DNA from: Actinomycetota bacterium
GTDB taxonomy: Bacteria; Actinomycetota; Rubrobacteria; Rubrobacterales; Rubrobacteraceae
NCBI GenBank assembly: GCA_902810695.1
Contig: CADDYV010000027.1
Span: 1-45,193 of the forward strand
Direction of reading: 5' to 3'
DNA length: 45,193 nt
The notes beneath the pieces were generated by a model, which saw only the letters and a list, made by a program, of their open reading frames with translations, did no database searches and was not told the origin of the DNA. Shown in pieces: positions 16,671 through 25,027 of this stretch; position 1 is the first letter of the stretch; every line of letters starts with the position of its first letter. Both the position numbers and the translations under genes were made by a program.

Positions 16671-17210
16671 TTGCGGCGTGCGGTAGCAGTTATCCTGCTC
16701 GCCGCTGCGGTGATCGCCGCCGCTTTCTTTTTCATCTCGCGGTCCGGCGGTGGGCCGGTGCGCGCAGTCAAAACCCCCCAGGCGGGTCCGGCTCCCCGCA
16801 TCCTGGCGGTTTCCGATAGTTCAGGAGCTTCTCCGAAGGCACAGCCCCGCTCTCGAAAGCTATCCGAGAAAGAGAAGAGGATCCGGATAGGGAGCTTCGA
16901 GCGTCCGAAAAACGTGCCGAAGTACAGGATTTTGCAGAAAACGACGGACAGGCGTCATGGTGTTCGCGCCGTTCACATGCTGGTAGATACCAGGGCCGGG
17001 AGCCAGCACGCCTACGTGCTCATCACCCGCGATATAAAGGCGCGCTACGCAAACTACGACGCCGTCGGCATCGAGTTCACCAACTCCGCCGGGTCCTTCG
17101 GCTACGAGGGGGGAGCCCTGATCTTCAACACCCCCGCCGGCTCGCGATATATAGGCTACGTCTATGCTCCGCCCAACGACCTCGGCTATGTGGTGGCGAA
17201 GGCGGACTGA
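16671..17210 (+). CDS. Hypothetical membrane-anchored extracytoplasmic protein
   Basis: 179 residues. A single hydrophobic helix (about 4-23) is followed by a basic, proline-rich linker to about 75 and a compact C-terminal domain with several beta strands (HAYVLITRDIKARY, AVGIEFTNSAGSFGYEGG, YIGYVYAPPN). I do not recognise the domain. The start is taken as TTG 16671. The ribosome site (GCGGAGCG) is weak. It probably sits on the outer face of the cytoplasmic membrane. It converges with the next gene with only a few bases between the stops. Confidence 0.6.
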   Translation: MRRAVAVILLAAAVIAAAFFFISRSGGGPVRAVKTPQAGPAPRILAVSDSSGASPKAQPRSRKLSEKEKRIRIGSFERPKNVPKYRILQKTTDRRHGVRAVHMLVDTRAGSQHAYVLITRDIKARYANYDAVGIEFTNSAGSFGYEGGALIFNTPAGSRYIGYVYAPPNDLGYVVAKAD

Positions 17211-17216
17211 GCCGCT

Positions 17217-18482
17217 TCACTCCCGCCAGCTCGCCAGGAACTCCTTCTGCTCCGAACTCAGGGAATCCACGCCCATCCCCACGGCTTCGAGCTTCGTGCG
17301 GGCCACCTCATCGTCTATCTCCTTCGGGAGCAGATGCACCCGTGGCTTCATGCTTGTGTGGTTGTTAGCGAGATGATGGGCGCACAGGGCCTGAATGGCG
17401 AAGGTGAGGTCCATGATCTCCACCGGGTGCCCATCTCCGGCGGTAAGGTTCACCACCATCCCCCGCCCCACGAGGTGCAACTTCCTGCCGTCGGGCATCA
17501 CAAACTCCTCGACGTTGCGGCGCACCTCCCGGACCTCCGGGGCCAGCTCTCTCAAGCCTTCCACCTCTATCTCCACGTCCACTCCGCCGGCGTTCGCCAG
17601 GATCGCACCGTCCCTCATCCGCTCGAAATGCTCGTTCGTTAGCACGTCCCGGTTGCCGGTGGCCGTTATGAAGATCTCCCCGATCCCGGCGGCATCCAGA
17701 GCAGGGAGCACGTCGAAGCCGTCGGCGTAGGCTTCGAGGCCGCGCACCGGGTCCACCTCACAAACCGTAACCCGCGCCCCAAGACCCGCGGCGTAGCGGG
17801 CGATGCCCTTGCCGCACCAGCCGTAGCCCAGGACCACGACGCGCTTGCCCCCGAGCATCAGGTTGGTGTTGTGCATTATCGCTTCGAGCGAGGACTGCCC
17901 GGTGCCATAGCGGTTGTCGAAGAGGTGCTTGCAGCGGGCGTCGTTGGCGGCGAGGCAGGGAAACTCCAGCCTCCCCTCCCTCGCCATCGCCCTGAGCTTC
18001 GCCACCCCGCTCGTCGTCTCCTCCGAGGCTCCGCGGATGCGCGGCAAGAGCCCGCGGCGCGTGGTGTGCGCGAGCCGCACGAGCGCAGCCCGGTCATCAA
18101 TCAGGACCGCTTCGCGCCCGTCCAGTGCCGCATCGAGCACCCGCTCCAGCTCCCGGTCAGCCTCCTCTGGTGGGTTCTCCGAAGAGGCGTAGACTGTTAC
18201 ACCTCGCTCCACGAGCGCAGCCGCCACGTCATCCTGTACCACGAACGGCAGCGGAGCGGCCACCGCGACCTCTGCCCCGGCTTCGGCGAGGACCACCGCG
18301 AGGTAAGCCGTTTTCGCCTCTATCGGGAGCGATACTCCGACGCCCAGGCCCTCGAAAGTTCCGTCCTTGAGGTACTTATCGCGAACGGCGTTCAGCACCG
18401 GGGAGTGGCGGGCGGCCCAGTCTATCTTCCTGTGCCCCTCCGGGGCGAGGGCGAGGTTTTTTACGGCAGAACCGTCGCGCAC
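17217..18482 (-). CDS. Divergent S-adenosylhomocysteine hydrolase-like enzyme
   Basis: 421 residues, short form without the C-terminal KPxxYRY tail, as in thermophile and archaeal relatives. Kept features: Asp130, SEETTSG (Glu155), NDARCKHLFDNRYG (Lys185, Asp189, Asn190), NAD-binding GYGWCGKG (219-226) and GDGHPVEIMD (His352). Changed relative to the canonical active site: Pro53 where LHxT/IHLE has His55 (human numbering), Val81-Val82 for Ser-Thr, Arg-Ala-Ala for Gly-Gly-Asp after Asp130, and Gly300 for His301 of NxGHF. NAD binding looks intact, but normal SAH hydrolysis is doubtful. It starts at GTG four bases after an ECF S-component gene, so it probably acts on what that transporter imports. 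Confidence 0.8.
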   Translation of the reverse strand: MRDGSAVKNLALAPEGHRKIDWAARHSPVLNAVRDKYLKDGTFEGLGVGVSLPIEAKTAYLAVVLAEAGAEVAVAAPLPFVVQDDVAAALVERGVTVYASSENPPEEADRELERVLDAALDGREAVLIDDRAALVRLAHTTRRGLLPRIRGASEETTSGVAKLRAMAREGRLEFPCLAANDARCKHLFDNRYGTGQSSLEAIMHNTNLMLGGKRVVVLGYGWCGKGIARYAAGLGARVTVCEVDPVRGLEAYADGFDVLPALDAAGIGEIFITATGNRDVLTNEHFERMRDGAILANAGGVDVEIEVEGLRELAPEVREVRRNVEEFVMPDGRKLHLVGRGMVVNLTAGDGHPVEIMDLTFAIQALCAHHLANNHTSMKPRVHLLPKEIDDEVARTKLEAVGMGVDSLSSEQKEFLASWRE

Positions 18483-18486
18483 TCCC

Positions 18487-19320
18487 TCACCTGGCCCTGC
18501 TGACTCGGGGCGCTCCGGGCTCCTCTTCCTCCGCTTCGACGGCCTCGACCTGCTCGCGTCCGCCGAGCATCAGGCTGGCAATGACAACTACGATCAAGAA
18601 CAGCGCGACGCCGATCACAACCCCTGGAGTGCCGGGATTCTTTGAAGAGAGGCCAAAGAACACACCGACCACCACTGCGCCTATCGTTCCGATCCAAACC
18701 AGGAGGTTCCCGATTCTCTGCAGCCTGGAGGCGGAGACTTCTTCGGGCTCCAGGATCTCCGTCCAGAGCAGCCCCCACCGCTTCACGCGAGGGTAGAAGG
18801 CATACAGCAGGATCGGACCTATAACGCCGCCTATTATGGCGTTGTTGAAGAATATGAGGGCGAAAAACACCTGGAACGGGTACAGCCCCAGCACGGCTAT
18901 CCACCAGGAAATTATGGCGGCACAGACCGCAGAGGCCAGGACGGTGACCGCGACGTAAGCGAGAAGCCTCTTGCCGGTATCCACGTTGGTCTCCATGTTC
19001 CGACCCCGGAAGAACGCTCCCCAGACCTTATACGGCAGCAGTCCCAGGAAAAAGTTGCCCACGAACCCGCCGATGCTCCCCAGCGTCAGGGTACCGAAGA
19101 AGTCTCCGATCAGGTTCCCTATCGCCGAGCCCCAGGCTCCCGCCGGCCCGAAGAGCAACCCGAAGACCACCGGGAACGCGTTGGCCGGCCGGATCTCGAT
19201 AAACCCCGGGACGATGGCGAAACCTTTAAACGGGATCAAAACCGCCGCGTAGATGGCCGCACTCAAAGCCACGAGCACCACCATCTGGGTGTGCCGCCAC
19301 ATCGTAAAGATCTCTTTCAC
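18487..19320 (-). CDS. ECF transporter substrate-binding S component
   Basis: 277 residues. N-terminal six-helix S-component core with a characteristic segment IRPANAFPVVFGLLFGP then GAWGSAIGNLIGDFFG, which resembles ECF S proteins (QueT-like or unclassified). Two further hydrophobic helices (about 205-255) and an acidic tail extend it beyond the usual 170-200 residues. S components capture a vitamin-like or nucleoside-like substrate, and this one cannot be assigned. The start is GTG 19320 with GGAAGGAGAGAGG upstream. It lies between ecfT and the SAH-hydrolase-like gene in one operon. Confidence 0.82.
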   Translation of the reverse strand: MKEIFTMWRHTQMVVLVALSAAIYAAVLIPFKGFAIVPGFIEIRPANAFPVVFGLLFGPAGAWGSAIGNLIGDFFGTLTLGSIGGFVGNFFLGLLPYKVWGAFFRGRNMETNVDTGKRLLAYVAVTVLASAVCAAIISWWIAVLGLYPFQVFFALIFFNNAIIGGVIGPILLYAFYPRVKRWGLLWTEILEPEEVSASRLQRIGNLLVWIGTIGAVVVGVFFGLSSKNPGTPGVVIGVALFLIVVVIASLMLGGREQVEAVEAEEEEPGAPRVSRAR

Positions 19321-19373
19321 AACCTCTCTCCTTCCTATAGCCAGCGACTTACACTAACGAACCGGGAAACTCT

Positions 19374-20111
19374 CTATCCTCCGAATCCTATTGCCCGCAG
19401 CACGAAAGCTGCTACCAGAAGCGCTACCAACACCGCCAGGACCACGCCGTCCCGCCAGCTTATGGTGGGCTGGAGGTAGAACGTGCGTTTGGGGCTGGCT
19501 CCGAAACCTTTGGACTCCAGGGCCATAGAGAAAACGTTGGTCGAGCGTATGGTCGAGACGAAGACCGGCACCAGTAGCGGGACGTACTTGCGGATGCGCT
19601 CGATGAGGTTGCCGGAGTCAAGGTCGAGCCCCCGCGAGCGCTGAGCCTGGCCGATGGTAAGCCCCGTAGAGGCTATGGTGGGGACCAACCTCAGGGCCGT
19701 GGAGACCGCGAAGCCGAAGCGATAAGGGATGCCCAGCCGGACCAGACCGATCGCCACCTCCTCGTTGCGCGTGGTGGAGAGGAAGATCATACCCGCGATA
19801 ATGGTAATGTCTATCCGTATGGCGATGCTGATCCCGTATATGACTCCTCCTAAATTCCCGCCGCCGAATATGAACCATATGATGATGGTAAAGATGGCGA
19901 TCACTATAAGGATAAATCGGATGCGCCGGAGGTTGGAGAGCACTTTTGCCAGGTAACCGAAGAAGACCACCAGCGCGAGTATGACCAGCTCGTAGACCGG
20001 GTTCAAAAACACGAACGCCAGAACGAAAGTAGCGATCAGCAGGAGCATCTTGGTGCGCGGGTCGAGCCGGTGAACCCAGGTATTGCGATCCAGATATAGC
20101 GACGGGTCCAT
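19374..20111 (-). CDS. ecfT: ECF transporter transmembrane coupling protein EcfT
   Basis: 245 residues with about five to six helices. The two cytoplasmic coupling motifs that grip the ATPases are visible: AQRSRGLDL near residue 155-163 and ALESKGFGA near 207-215 (the usual Ala-Arg-Gly is Ser-Lys-Gly in the second). EcfT links the S component to the ATPase pair. Its ATG overlaps the stop of the fused ATPase gene by one base (TGATG), which shows translational coupling. Confidence 0.92.
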   Translation of the reverse strand: MDPSLYLDRNTWVHRLDPRTKMLLLIATFVLAFVFLNPVYELVILALVVFFGYLAKVLSNLRRIRFILIVIAIFTIIIWFIFGGGNLGGVIYGISIAIRIDITIIAGMIFLSTTRNEEVAIGLVRLGIPYRFGFAVSTALRLVPTIASTGLTIGQAQRSRGLDLDSGNLIERIRKYVPLLVPVFVSTIRSTNVFSMALESKGFGASPKRTFYLQPTISWRDGVVLAVLVALLVAAFVLRAIGFGG

Positions 20112-21811
20112 CAGCCCTCCCCGGTTATCTGCAACATCTCCTCCACCGAAACCACCGGATACCCAAGAGCGTTCCCGAACGAGACTATGTGCGGCGGCCT
20201 GAGGGCGAGATCTCTGAGCTCCTCTTCATGAGAGAAGACCTCGCGCACGGTCCCGGAGAGGGCCACCCGCCCGTCTTTTATCACCACGGCGCGGTGGGCG
20301 TACTCGGCGACGACCCACATGGCGTGGGTTACGATGATGATCGTGGATCCCGACTCGTTGAGGCGGCGGACCAGCTCCATCATTCTTTGCTGCTCGGCGT
20401 AGTCGAGTCCCGTCGTCGGCTCGTCCAGGATCAGGACCTCGGGACGGACCGCCAGCACGCTCGCCACCGCAACCCGCTGACGCTCGCCCTTGGTCATGCC
20501 GAACGGGTCCTCCTCCTCGCGCCCTTCGAGCCCCACCGCCGCAAGCGCCTCCTTCACCCTCTCTTCGATCTCTGTCTCTCCCAGGCCCCGTATCCTCGGC
20601 CCGAACGATACCTCATCGGCGACGGTGTCGGAGAAGATCTGATGGTCCGGATTCTGGAAGACGTACCCGACCCGCTCTCCGAGTCGGCGTATTCCCTGCT
20701 TGACGGTCTCTACCCCGCCCACCCGGACGGAGCCCTCCGTCGGCTCCAGAAGCCCGTTGAAGTGCTTGACGAGCGTGGTCTTCCCTGAGCCGTTCTGTCC
20801 CACGATGGCGAGAAATTCTCCCTGGTGGACGGTCAGGTCCACGTCTTCGAGCGCCACCACGCCATTCGGGTAGCGGTGCGTCAGGTTCTCGACCTCGATC
20901 AGGGGCTCCCCATAATCCTTCTCGCGCGCCTCATCCGCCGCCACCAGTTTCTGGTGGCGCTCTGCATCCACGCGCCACCCGCGCCGCTTGAACTCCTCCA
21001 GACCTTCCTGCGGGGTCAGGGGTCGCTCCTCTATCGCTATCCCGCGCTCTTTAAAGAACCGGGCCACCGGAAGCGGCATGACGCGGGACTCCTCCAGAAG
21101 CTCCACGTCCCGCAAGACCTCCCGCGCCGGGCGGTCGGCGGCTATCTTTCCATCCCGCAGGACGACGATGCGGTCGGCGTCGAGTGTCTCCTCGGTCTCG
21201 TGCTCGACGATAACGAGAGTAACATCCTCCCGCTCTTCGAGCTCCTCGGCGATCTCGAACACTCCCATCTTGCCTATCGGGTCGAGGTCGGTTGTCGGCT
21301 CGTCCAGGCACAGTATGCGCGGCTCTATCGCAAGCACCGAGGCGATGGCGAGCCGCTGCTTCTGGCCCCCCGAAAGAGTAGCCGGCTGTCTGTTCTCGAA
21401 CCCTTCCAGCCGTACCTGACCCAGCACCTCCTTGACGCGCCGGACCATCTCATCGTGCTCCACGGCGAAATTCTCCGGTCCGAAGGCAACCTCGAGAGCC
21501 ACGTTGGTCGAGAAGAGCTGGGCCTCGAAGTCCTGGAACACCAGCCCGACCTCGCGCGCGAACTCCCCTACCCTGCCCTCGCGGGTCGAGCGGCCCCGAA
21601 TCCTCACCTCGCCACCCATCCGCCCCCGGAAGAAGTGCGGGATGAGCCCGTTCAGCGAGACGCACAAAGTGCTCTTGCCCGCCCCGGAGTGGCCCATGAC
21701 GACCACGAACTCCCCTTCGGCCACCTCCAGGCTGACCCCATCCAACGCGGGCTCTCTCTGCCCCCGGTAACGGTAGGTCAGGTCCTCGATCCTGATTACG
21801 GGTTCTGCCAT
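20111..21811 (-). CDS. Fused double ECF ATPase (EcfA-EcfA')
   Basis: 566 residues containing two ABC domains in one chain. First half: Walker A GHSGAGKST, signature LSGGQKQR, Walker B ILCLDEPTTDLD, switch His in EHETEE. Second half: Walker A GQNGSGKTT, degenerate signature MTKGERQR, Walker B VLILDEPTTGLD, switch His in THAMW. It powers the adjacent EcfT/S pair. The start is ATG 21811. The frame stays open for 75 codons upstream but those residues have no ABC character, so I leave them out. It is the first gene of the four-gene minus-strand operon. The region 21812-21981 separates it from the divergent HNH gene and shows no riboswitch I recognise. Confidence 0.93.
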   Translation of the reverse strand: MAEPVIRIEDLTYRYRGQREPALDGVSLEVAEGEFVVVMGHSGAGKSTLCVSLNGLIPHFFRGRMGGEVRIRGRSTREGRVGEFAREVGLVFQDFEAQLFSTNVALEVAFGPENFAVEHDEMVRRVKEVLGQVRLEGFENRQPATLSGGQKQRLAIASVLAIEPRILCLDEPTTDLDPIGKMGVFEIAEELEEREDVTLVIVEHETEETLDADRIVVLRDGKIAADRPAREVLRDVELLEESRVMPLPVARFFKERGIAIEERPLTPQEGLEEFKRRGWRVDAERHQKLVAADEAREKDYGEPLIEVENLTHRYPNGVVALEDVDLTVHQGEFLAIVGQNGSGKTTLVKHFNGLLEPTEGSVRVGGVETVKQGIRRLGERVGYVFQNPDHQIFSDTVADEVSFGPRIRGLGETEIEERVKEALAAVGLEGREEEDPFGMTKGERQRVAVASVLAVRPEVLILDEPTTGLDYAEQQRMMELVRRLNESGSTIIIVTHAMWVVAEYAHRAVVIKDGRVALSGTVREVFSHEEELRDLALRPPHIVSFGNALGYPVVSVEEMLQITGEG

Positions 21812-21981
21812 CTTACAAACCTTCACACCCCACGAAGGGTATTCTAGCAGGGGCACAGCGTTGTCTTCGCGATCTAAAGTTGTGCGGCAAAACTTACGAT
21901 TATTCTGGTGATACTCAGGATGCAGAGTCTCATGCATAGCAGTCAAGTAGTCCACCAGGACTCGAAAGGAGAGATGCCAGG

Positions 21982-22530
21982 ATGCCGCCGAAAAATGTAC
22001 GCACGGTACGACAACTGATCTACTGGGAATACGCAAAGCTGATCGCGGGAAGAGCCGTCGGAGACAGCAAAAATTGGCGCTTCGTTATGTACACCTTCAA
22101 GAAGCTGGATGGCGGACAGATGAAGCCTTCGGAGATCCTGCGCGAGAACAAACTTCTCTATAAAGAGCGCGAAGGTTGCGTTTACTGCCAGGACCAACGA
22201 GCAGATCTGCAGTGGGATCATCTGATCCCCAAAAGCCGTGGCGGCTCGGAGACGATGGATAACATGGTGCCCGCGTGCCGAACCTGTAACGCCTCCAAAG
22301 GAGCACTCGATCTTTTCGAGTGGTACGGAGAGAGGAGAGATGATATCCCGAGGCTCGTGCTTGGCAAGTACCTGAAGCTAATCTTCGACTACCACAAGCA
22401 AATGGGCACGCTCGACGACGCGGATATCAACGCAGACGGCAAACTGGACATACTGGATCTCGGTGCTGTCTTTCCACCCGCACGGCGTAAGAACGCAGAA
22501 CCACCCCCGGTACAATCCCTGAGCGCATAA
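21982..22530 (+). CDS. HNH endonuclease with EF-hand-like C terminus
   Basis: 182 residues. The central HNH module has zinc ligands C66 and C69 (CVYC) and C99 and C102 (CRTC), and the catalytic DHLIPKSRGG with His80. Such modules cut DNA, and relatives serve in restriction, mobile elements and repair. The tail carries DINADGKLDILD at about residues 148-159, which fits the calcium loop DxNxDGxxxxxD seen in EF-hands and dockerins. The ATG follows GAAAGGAGAG. It is divergent from the ECF operon and ends before a large hairpin. No methylase or recombinase partner is nearby. Confidence 0.85.
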   Translation: MPPKNVRTVRQLIYWEYAKLIAGRAVGDSKNWRFVMYTFKKLDGGQMKPSEILRENKLLYKEREGCVYCQDQRADLQWDHLIPKSRGGSETMDNMVPACRTCNASKGALDLFEWYGERRDDIPRLVLGKYLKLIFDYHKQMGTLDDADINADGKLDILDLGAVFPPARRKNAEPPPVQSLSA

Positions 22531-22570
22531 GAGTATTAAATGGAGTTCAGCCGGGACCGCTCAGGTATGG

Positions 22571-22609
22571 CAACCGCCACCAGGCAACCGCTTTGCCTGG
22601 TGGCGGTTG
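22571..22609. terminator. Perfect 17-bp hairpin between convergent genes
   Basis: CAACCGCCACCAGGCAA and its exact reverse complement flank the five-base loop CCGCT. It lies between the HNH gene stop and the lipoprotein stop. Neither side carries a U tract, so it may act as a bidirectional or Rho-assisted terminator, or protect 3' ends. Confidence 0.6.
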
Positions 22610-22618
22610 AGCGCAACG

Positions 22619-23596
22619 TTAGCGCCCGGCGCAATTCTGGCTAATCTTGGCGCTGTAGATCCTCCACCCGAATTTGCCGAAAGGCGGTACGTCGGATTTG
22701 CGGAGGATGTAGCTCCCGCAGAAAGTCTGCTTGGTCTGGTTATTGTTCGTCGCGACAATGACGACCGGAACGTTGGCATAGAAGGATCCCGCAGCACCCT
22801 GCACCCGGGGCTTGCCTACCTTGACAGCGTCATGCTCGGTCGTCGCGAAGCCCTGCTCGAACCGCGCAAAAGTCTGCTTGCTCGCCTTCCCGAGATCCTC
22901 CCAGAACGTATAGGCCCGCGCGAAATGGCGGCGGTTGATCTCCAGGTAGTACGATTGCACGAGCCGGCGCGGGGCAGAAAGTTCGGTGGGAGGCAGCTTG
23001 CCATTACTTCTGGCGATGCTGGCGTTTGAGAGCCGCCACCCCTGTGCAGTATGGCGCACGGTGTAGCTCCCACGATATTGCTGCACCCCCTGGGAAGCGC
23101 CATTACTCCGATTCACTACGGAGATAAGCCTTACCGGCACCTTGACCGGGGCTGTGTTCTGCGCGCTTGATGGCCCGATCAGGACGCTCACCTGAACGGT
23201 GTTCGCGTAGCCCTGCTTGAACTGCTTGAAAGTCTGACCGCTGGCCGCCCCATTCCCCGCCCATGTGTCGTAGGCTTTTTTGTATTCCCTCTGGTTGATG
23301 TCGCCGTAGTAGTTCAAAACCGTCTGTACGGCGGCCTCCCAATTCGTCTCACTCTGTGACGGCTGTATCGCAGCAGCAGAGGATGTCTGCCGCGTTGTAC
23401 CACCCTGCTGCATCATGGCAGCCAGAGTTCTAGCCGAGCGCACGCTTGTGGAAGGCGCCGTGCCCGCCGGACTCGTCGCCTGCGTAGCAGATCCCGTGTG
23501 AGAGGTGGTCTGCGCGTGAGCTGTTGACGCCCGAGAGCCGCTGCAGCCGAACAGAGCCACAGCCAGAATTACCAGGAGGACCGCTAACTTTTTCAT
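22619..23596 (-). CDS. Lipoprotein with two NTF2-like repeats
   Basis: 325 residues. A lipobox (ALFGC, Cys at 18) follows the signal peptide, so the mature protein is membrane-anchored outside the cell. A Ser/Thr/Ala linker leads to two related domains: the first opens with TVLNYYGDINQREYKKAYDTW (about 91-111, continuing FKQFKQGYANT), the second with VQSYYLEINRRHFARAYTFW (about 213-232, continuing FARFEQGFATT). The pattern recalls NTF2-like or DUF4878-type lipoproteins of actinobacteria. The function is unknown. It is monocistronic, and 23597-23746 upstream holds its promoter. Confidence 0.8.
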   Translation of the reverse strand: MKKLAVLLVILAVALFGCSGSRASTAHAQTTSHTGSATQATSPAGTAPSTSVRSARTLAAMMQQGGTTRQTSSAAAIQPSQSETNWEAAVQTVLNYYGDINQREYKKAYDTWAGNGAASGQTFKQFKQGYANTVQVSVLIGPSSAQNTAPVKVPVRLISVVNRSNGASQGVQQYRGSYTVRHTAQGWRLSNASIARSNGKLPPTELSAPRRLVQSYYLEINRRHFARAYTFWEDLGKASKQTFARFEQGFATTEHDAVKVGKPRVQGAAGSFYANVPVVIVATNNNQTKQTFCGSYILRKSDVPPFGKFGWRIYSAKISQNCAGR

Positions 23597-23746
23597 CTAC
23601 CAACATCTCCTTGCCGTATCCCCCTCTATTTTGCTTCTACTCCCTGGATGCTACGCTACTAAAGTAACTAGGTGGTTACAGGAAGATAACGGTTTTGCAA
23701 CAATTCTCACCTGAATTTTCGAGCGAATATTTGATGCGGAAGGGGT

Positions 23747-25027
23747 CTATTCGAGTGATGGTAAATCTCTTCCATTTCCCACGAGAAGTTCGAGTACCTG
23801 CCCGGACTTTATGCGCGCTGCGAAGTGATCTCCGCCGAGGTGGTAGGCGAGGTATCGCCAGTCGGGGTCTTCGAGGATAAGGATGTCGGCCCTGTAGCCG
23901 GGGGCGAGGCGTCCCGTCTCTCCGTCCAGACCGAGCACGTGGGCGGCGTTGGCGGTCGCGGCGCACAACGCCTGGGCCGGGGAGAGCCCGAGCCGGGTGC
24001 ACCCGAGGTTCATCGCTATCGGAAGCGACGAGCAGAAGGAGCTTCCCGGATTGAAGTCCGTCGCCAGGGCGACGATGGCCCCTTCTTCGATCAGGGTGCG
24101 GGCAGGCGGGTTGGGCAGCCCCAGGAAGAGCCCGCACGCCGGGAGCAGCACCGCCGCGACGTTGCTCCTCGCCAGAAGGCGCGCTCCCTGCTCGCCGGTG
24201 GCTTCGAGATGGTCCACGCTGCGGGCGCCGAGCTCTACGGCGAGCGGGATGCCGCCGCGCTCGGAGAACTGGTCCGCGTGGAGCCGCAGCGCGAGCCCGT
24301 ACTCCCGACAGGCTTCGAGGTAACGCCTGGACTCGCCCACCTCTAAGGAGCCCCTTTCCAGAAAAACATCCGCCGCCTCCGCGAGATGTGCGGCCCGCGA
24401 CAGGACGTCCCGGATCACGAACTCCACGTACTCCTCCGCACTCCCGAACTCCGGGGGAAGCGTGTGCGCCCCGAGGAAAGTGGGGTGAAGGTCCACGGGC
24501 TGGCTATCATTCGCGGCATGAATGGCCCGGAGCATCTTCAGTTCGGTCTCCAGATCCAGGCCGTACCCGGACTTCACCTCGGCAGTCATCGTGCCATGAT
24601 GCAGCATCCATCCGAGGTGTTTCACAAGAGCGGACTTCAGATCCCCCTCGCTTCCTCTGCGCGTGGCCTCGACGGTCGAGAGGATGCCACCGCCGGAGGC
24701 GTGGATCTCCTCGTAGCTGGCCCCTTGAGAGCGCAACTCGAACTCCCCGGCTCGATCGCCGAGGAAAGCTGCGTGGGTATGGCAGTCCACCAGCCCCGGA
24801 ACCGCGGCCCTGCCTCTCCCGTCCACCGTCTCGCAATCTGAGCCTGGCGGAAAGTCGCGCAGCACTTCCTCTGGTGGCCCGACCGCCGTTATGCGCCCGC
24901 CGGAGATGGCGATTGAGGCTGGAGAGTGAATCTCCAGTCGCCCGAACTCCCGGCCCCGCTGCGGTCCGTTTCCCGCAGGCGAGACGCCGGCATCCAGGTC
25001 GTGTATCAGCAACGTTATCTCGCTCAT
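23747..25027 (-). CDS. hutI: Imidazolonepropionase HutI
   Basis: 426 residues, amidohydrolase superfamily. It opens the imidazolone ring to N-formimino-L-glutamate, the third step of histidine degradation. Metal ligands His83 and His85 lie in DCHTHAAF. EVKSGYGLDLETELKML, HPTFLGAH, LHADQFSE and ATDFNPG are family blocks. The start is ATG 25027, which overlaps the hutF stop (ATGA) and has GGGGGAGAG upstream. It is the last gene of the hut operon. Confidence 0.96.
   Translation of the reverse strand: MSEITLLIHDLDAGVSPAGNGPQRGREFGRLEIHSPASIAISGGRITAVGPPEEVLRDFPPGSDCETVDGRGRAAVPGLVDCHTHAAFLGDRAGEFELRSQGASYEEIHASGGGILSTVEATRRGSEGDLKSALVKHLGWMLHHGTMTAEVKSGYGLDLETELKMLRAIHAANDSQPVDLHPTFLGAHTLPPEFGSAEEYVEFVIRDVLSRAAHLAEAADVFLERGSLEVGESRRYLEACREYGLALRLHADQFSERGGIPLAVELGARSVDHLEATGEQGARLLARSNVAAVLLPACGLFLGLPNPPARTLIEEGAIVALATDFNPGSSFCSSLPIAMNLGCTRLGLSPAQALCAATANAAHVLGLDGETGRLAPGYRADILILEDPDWRYLAYHLGGDHFAARIKSGQVLELLVGNGRDLPSLE

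Noticed and set aside
21812-21981. Possible SAM/SAH riboswitch upstream of the ECF operon
   Set aside because: Only short, weak inverted repeats are visible. No known riboswitch core could be recognised by eye.
21812-22036. 75-codon upstream extension of the fused EcfA
   Set aside because: No ABC-domain similarity. It occupies the promoter region shared with the HNH gene.
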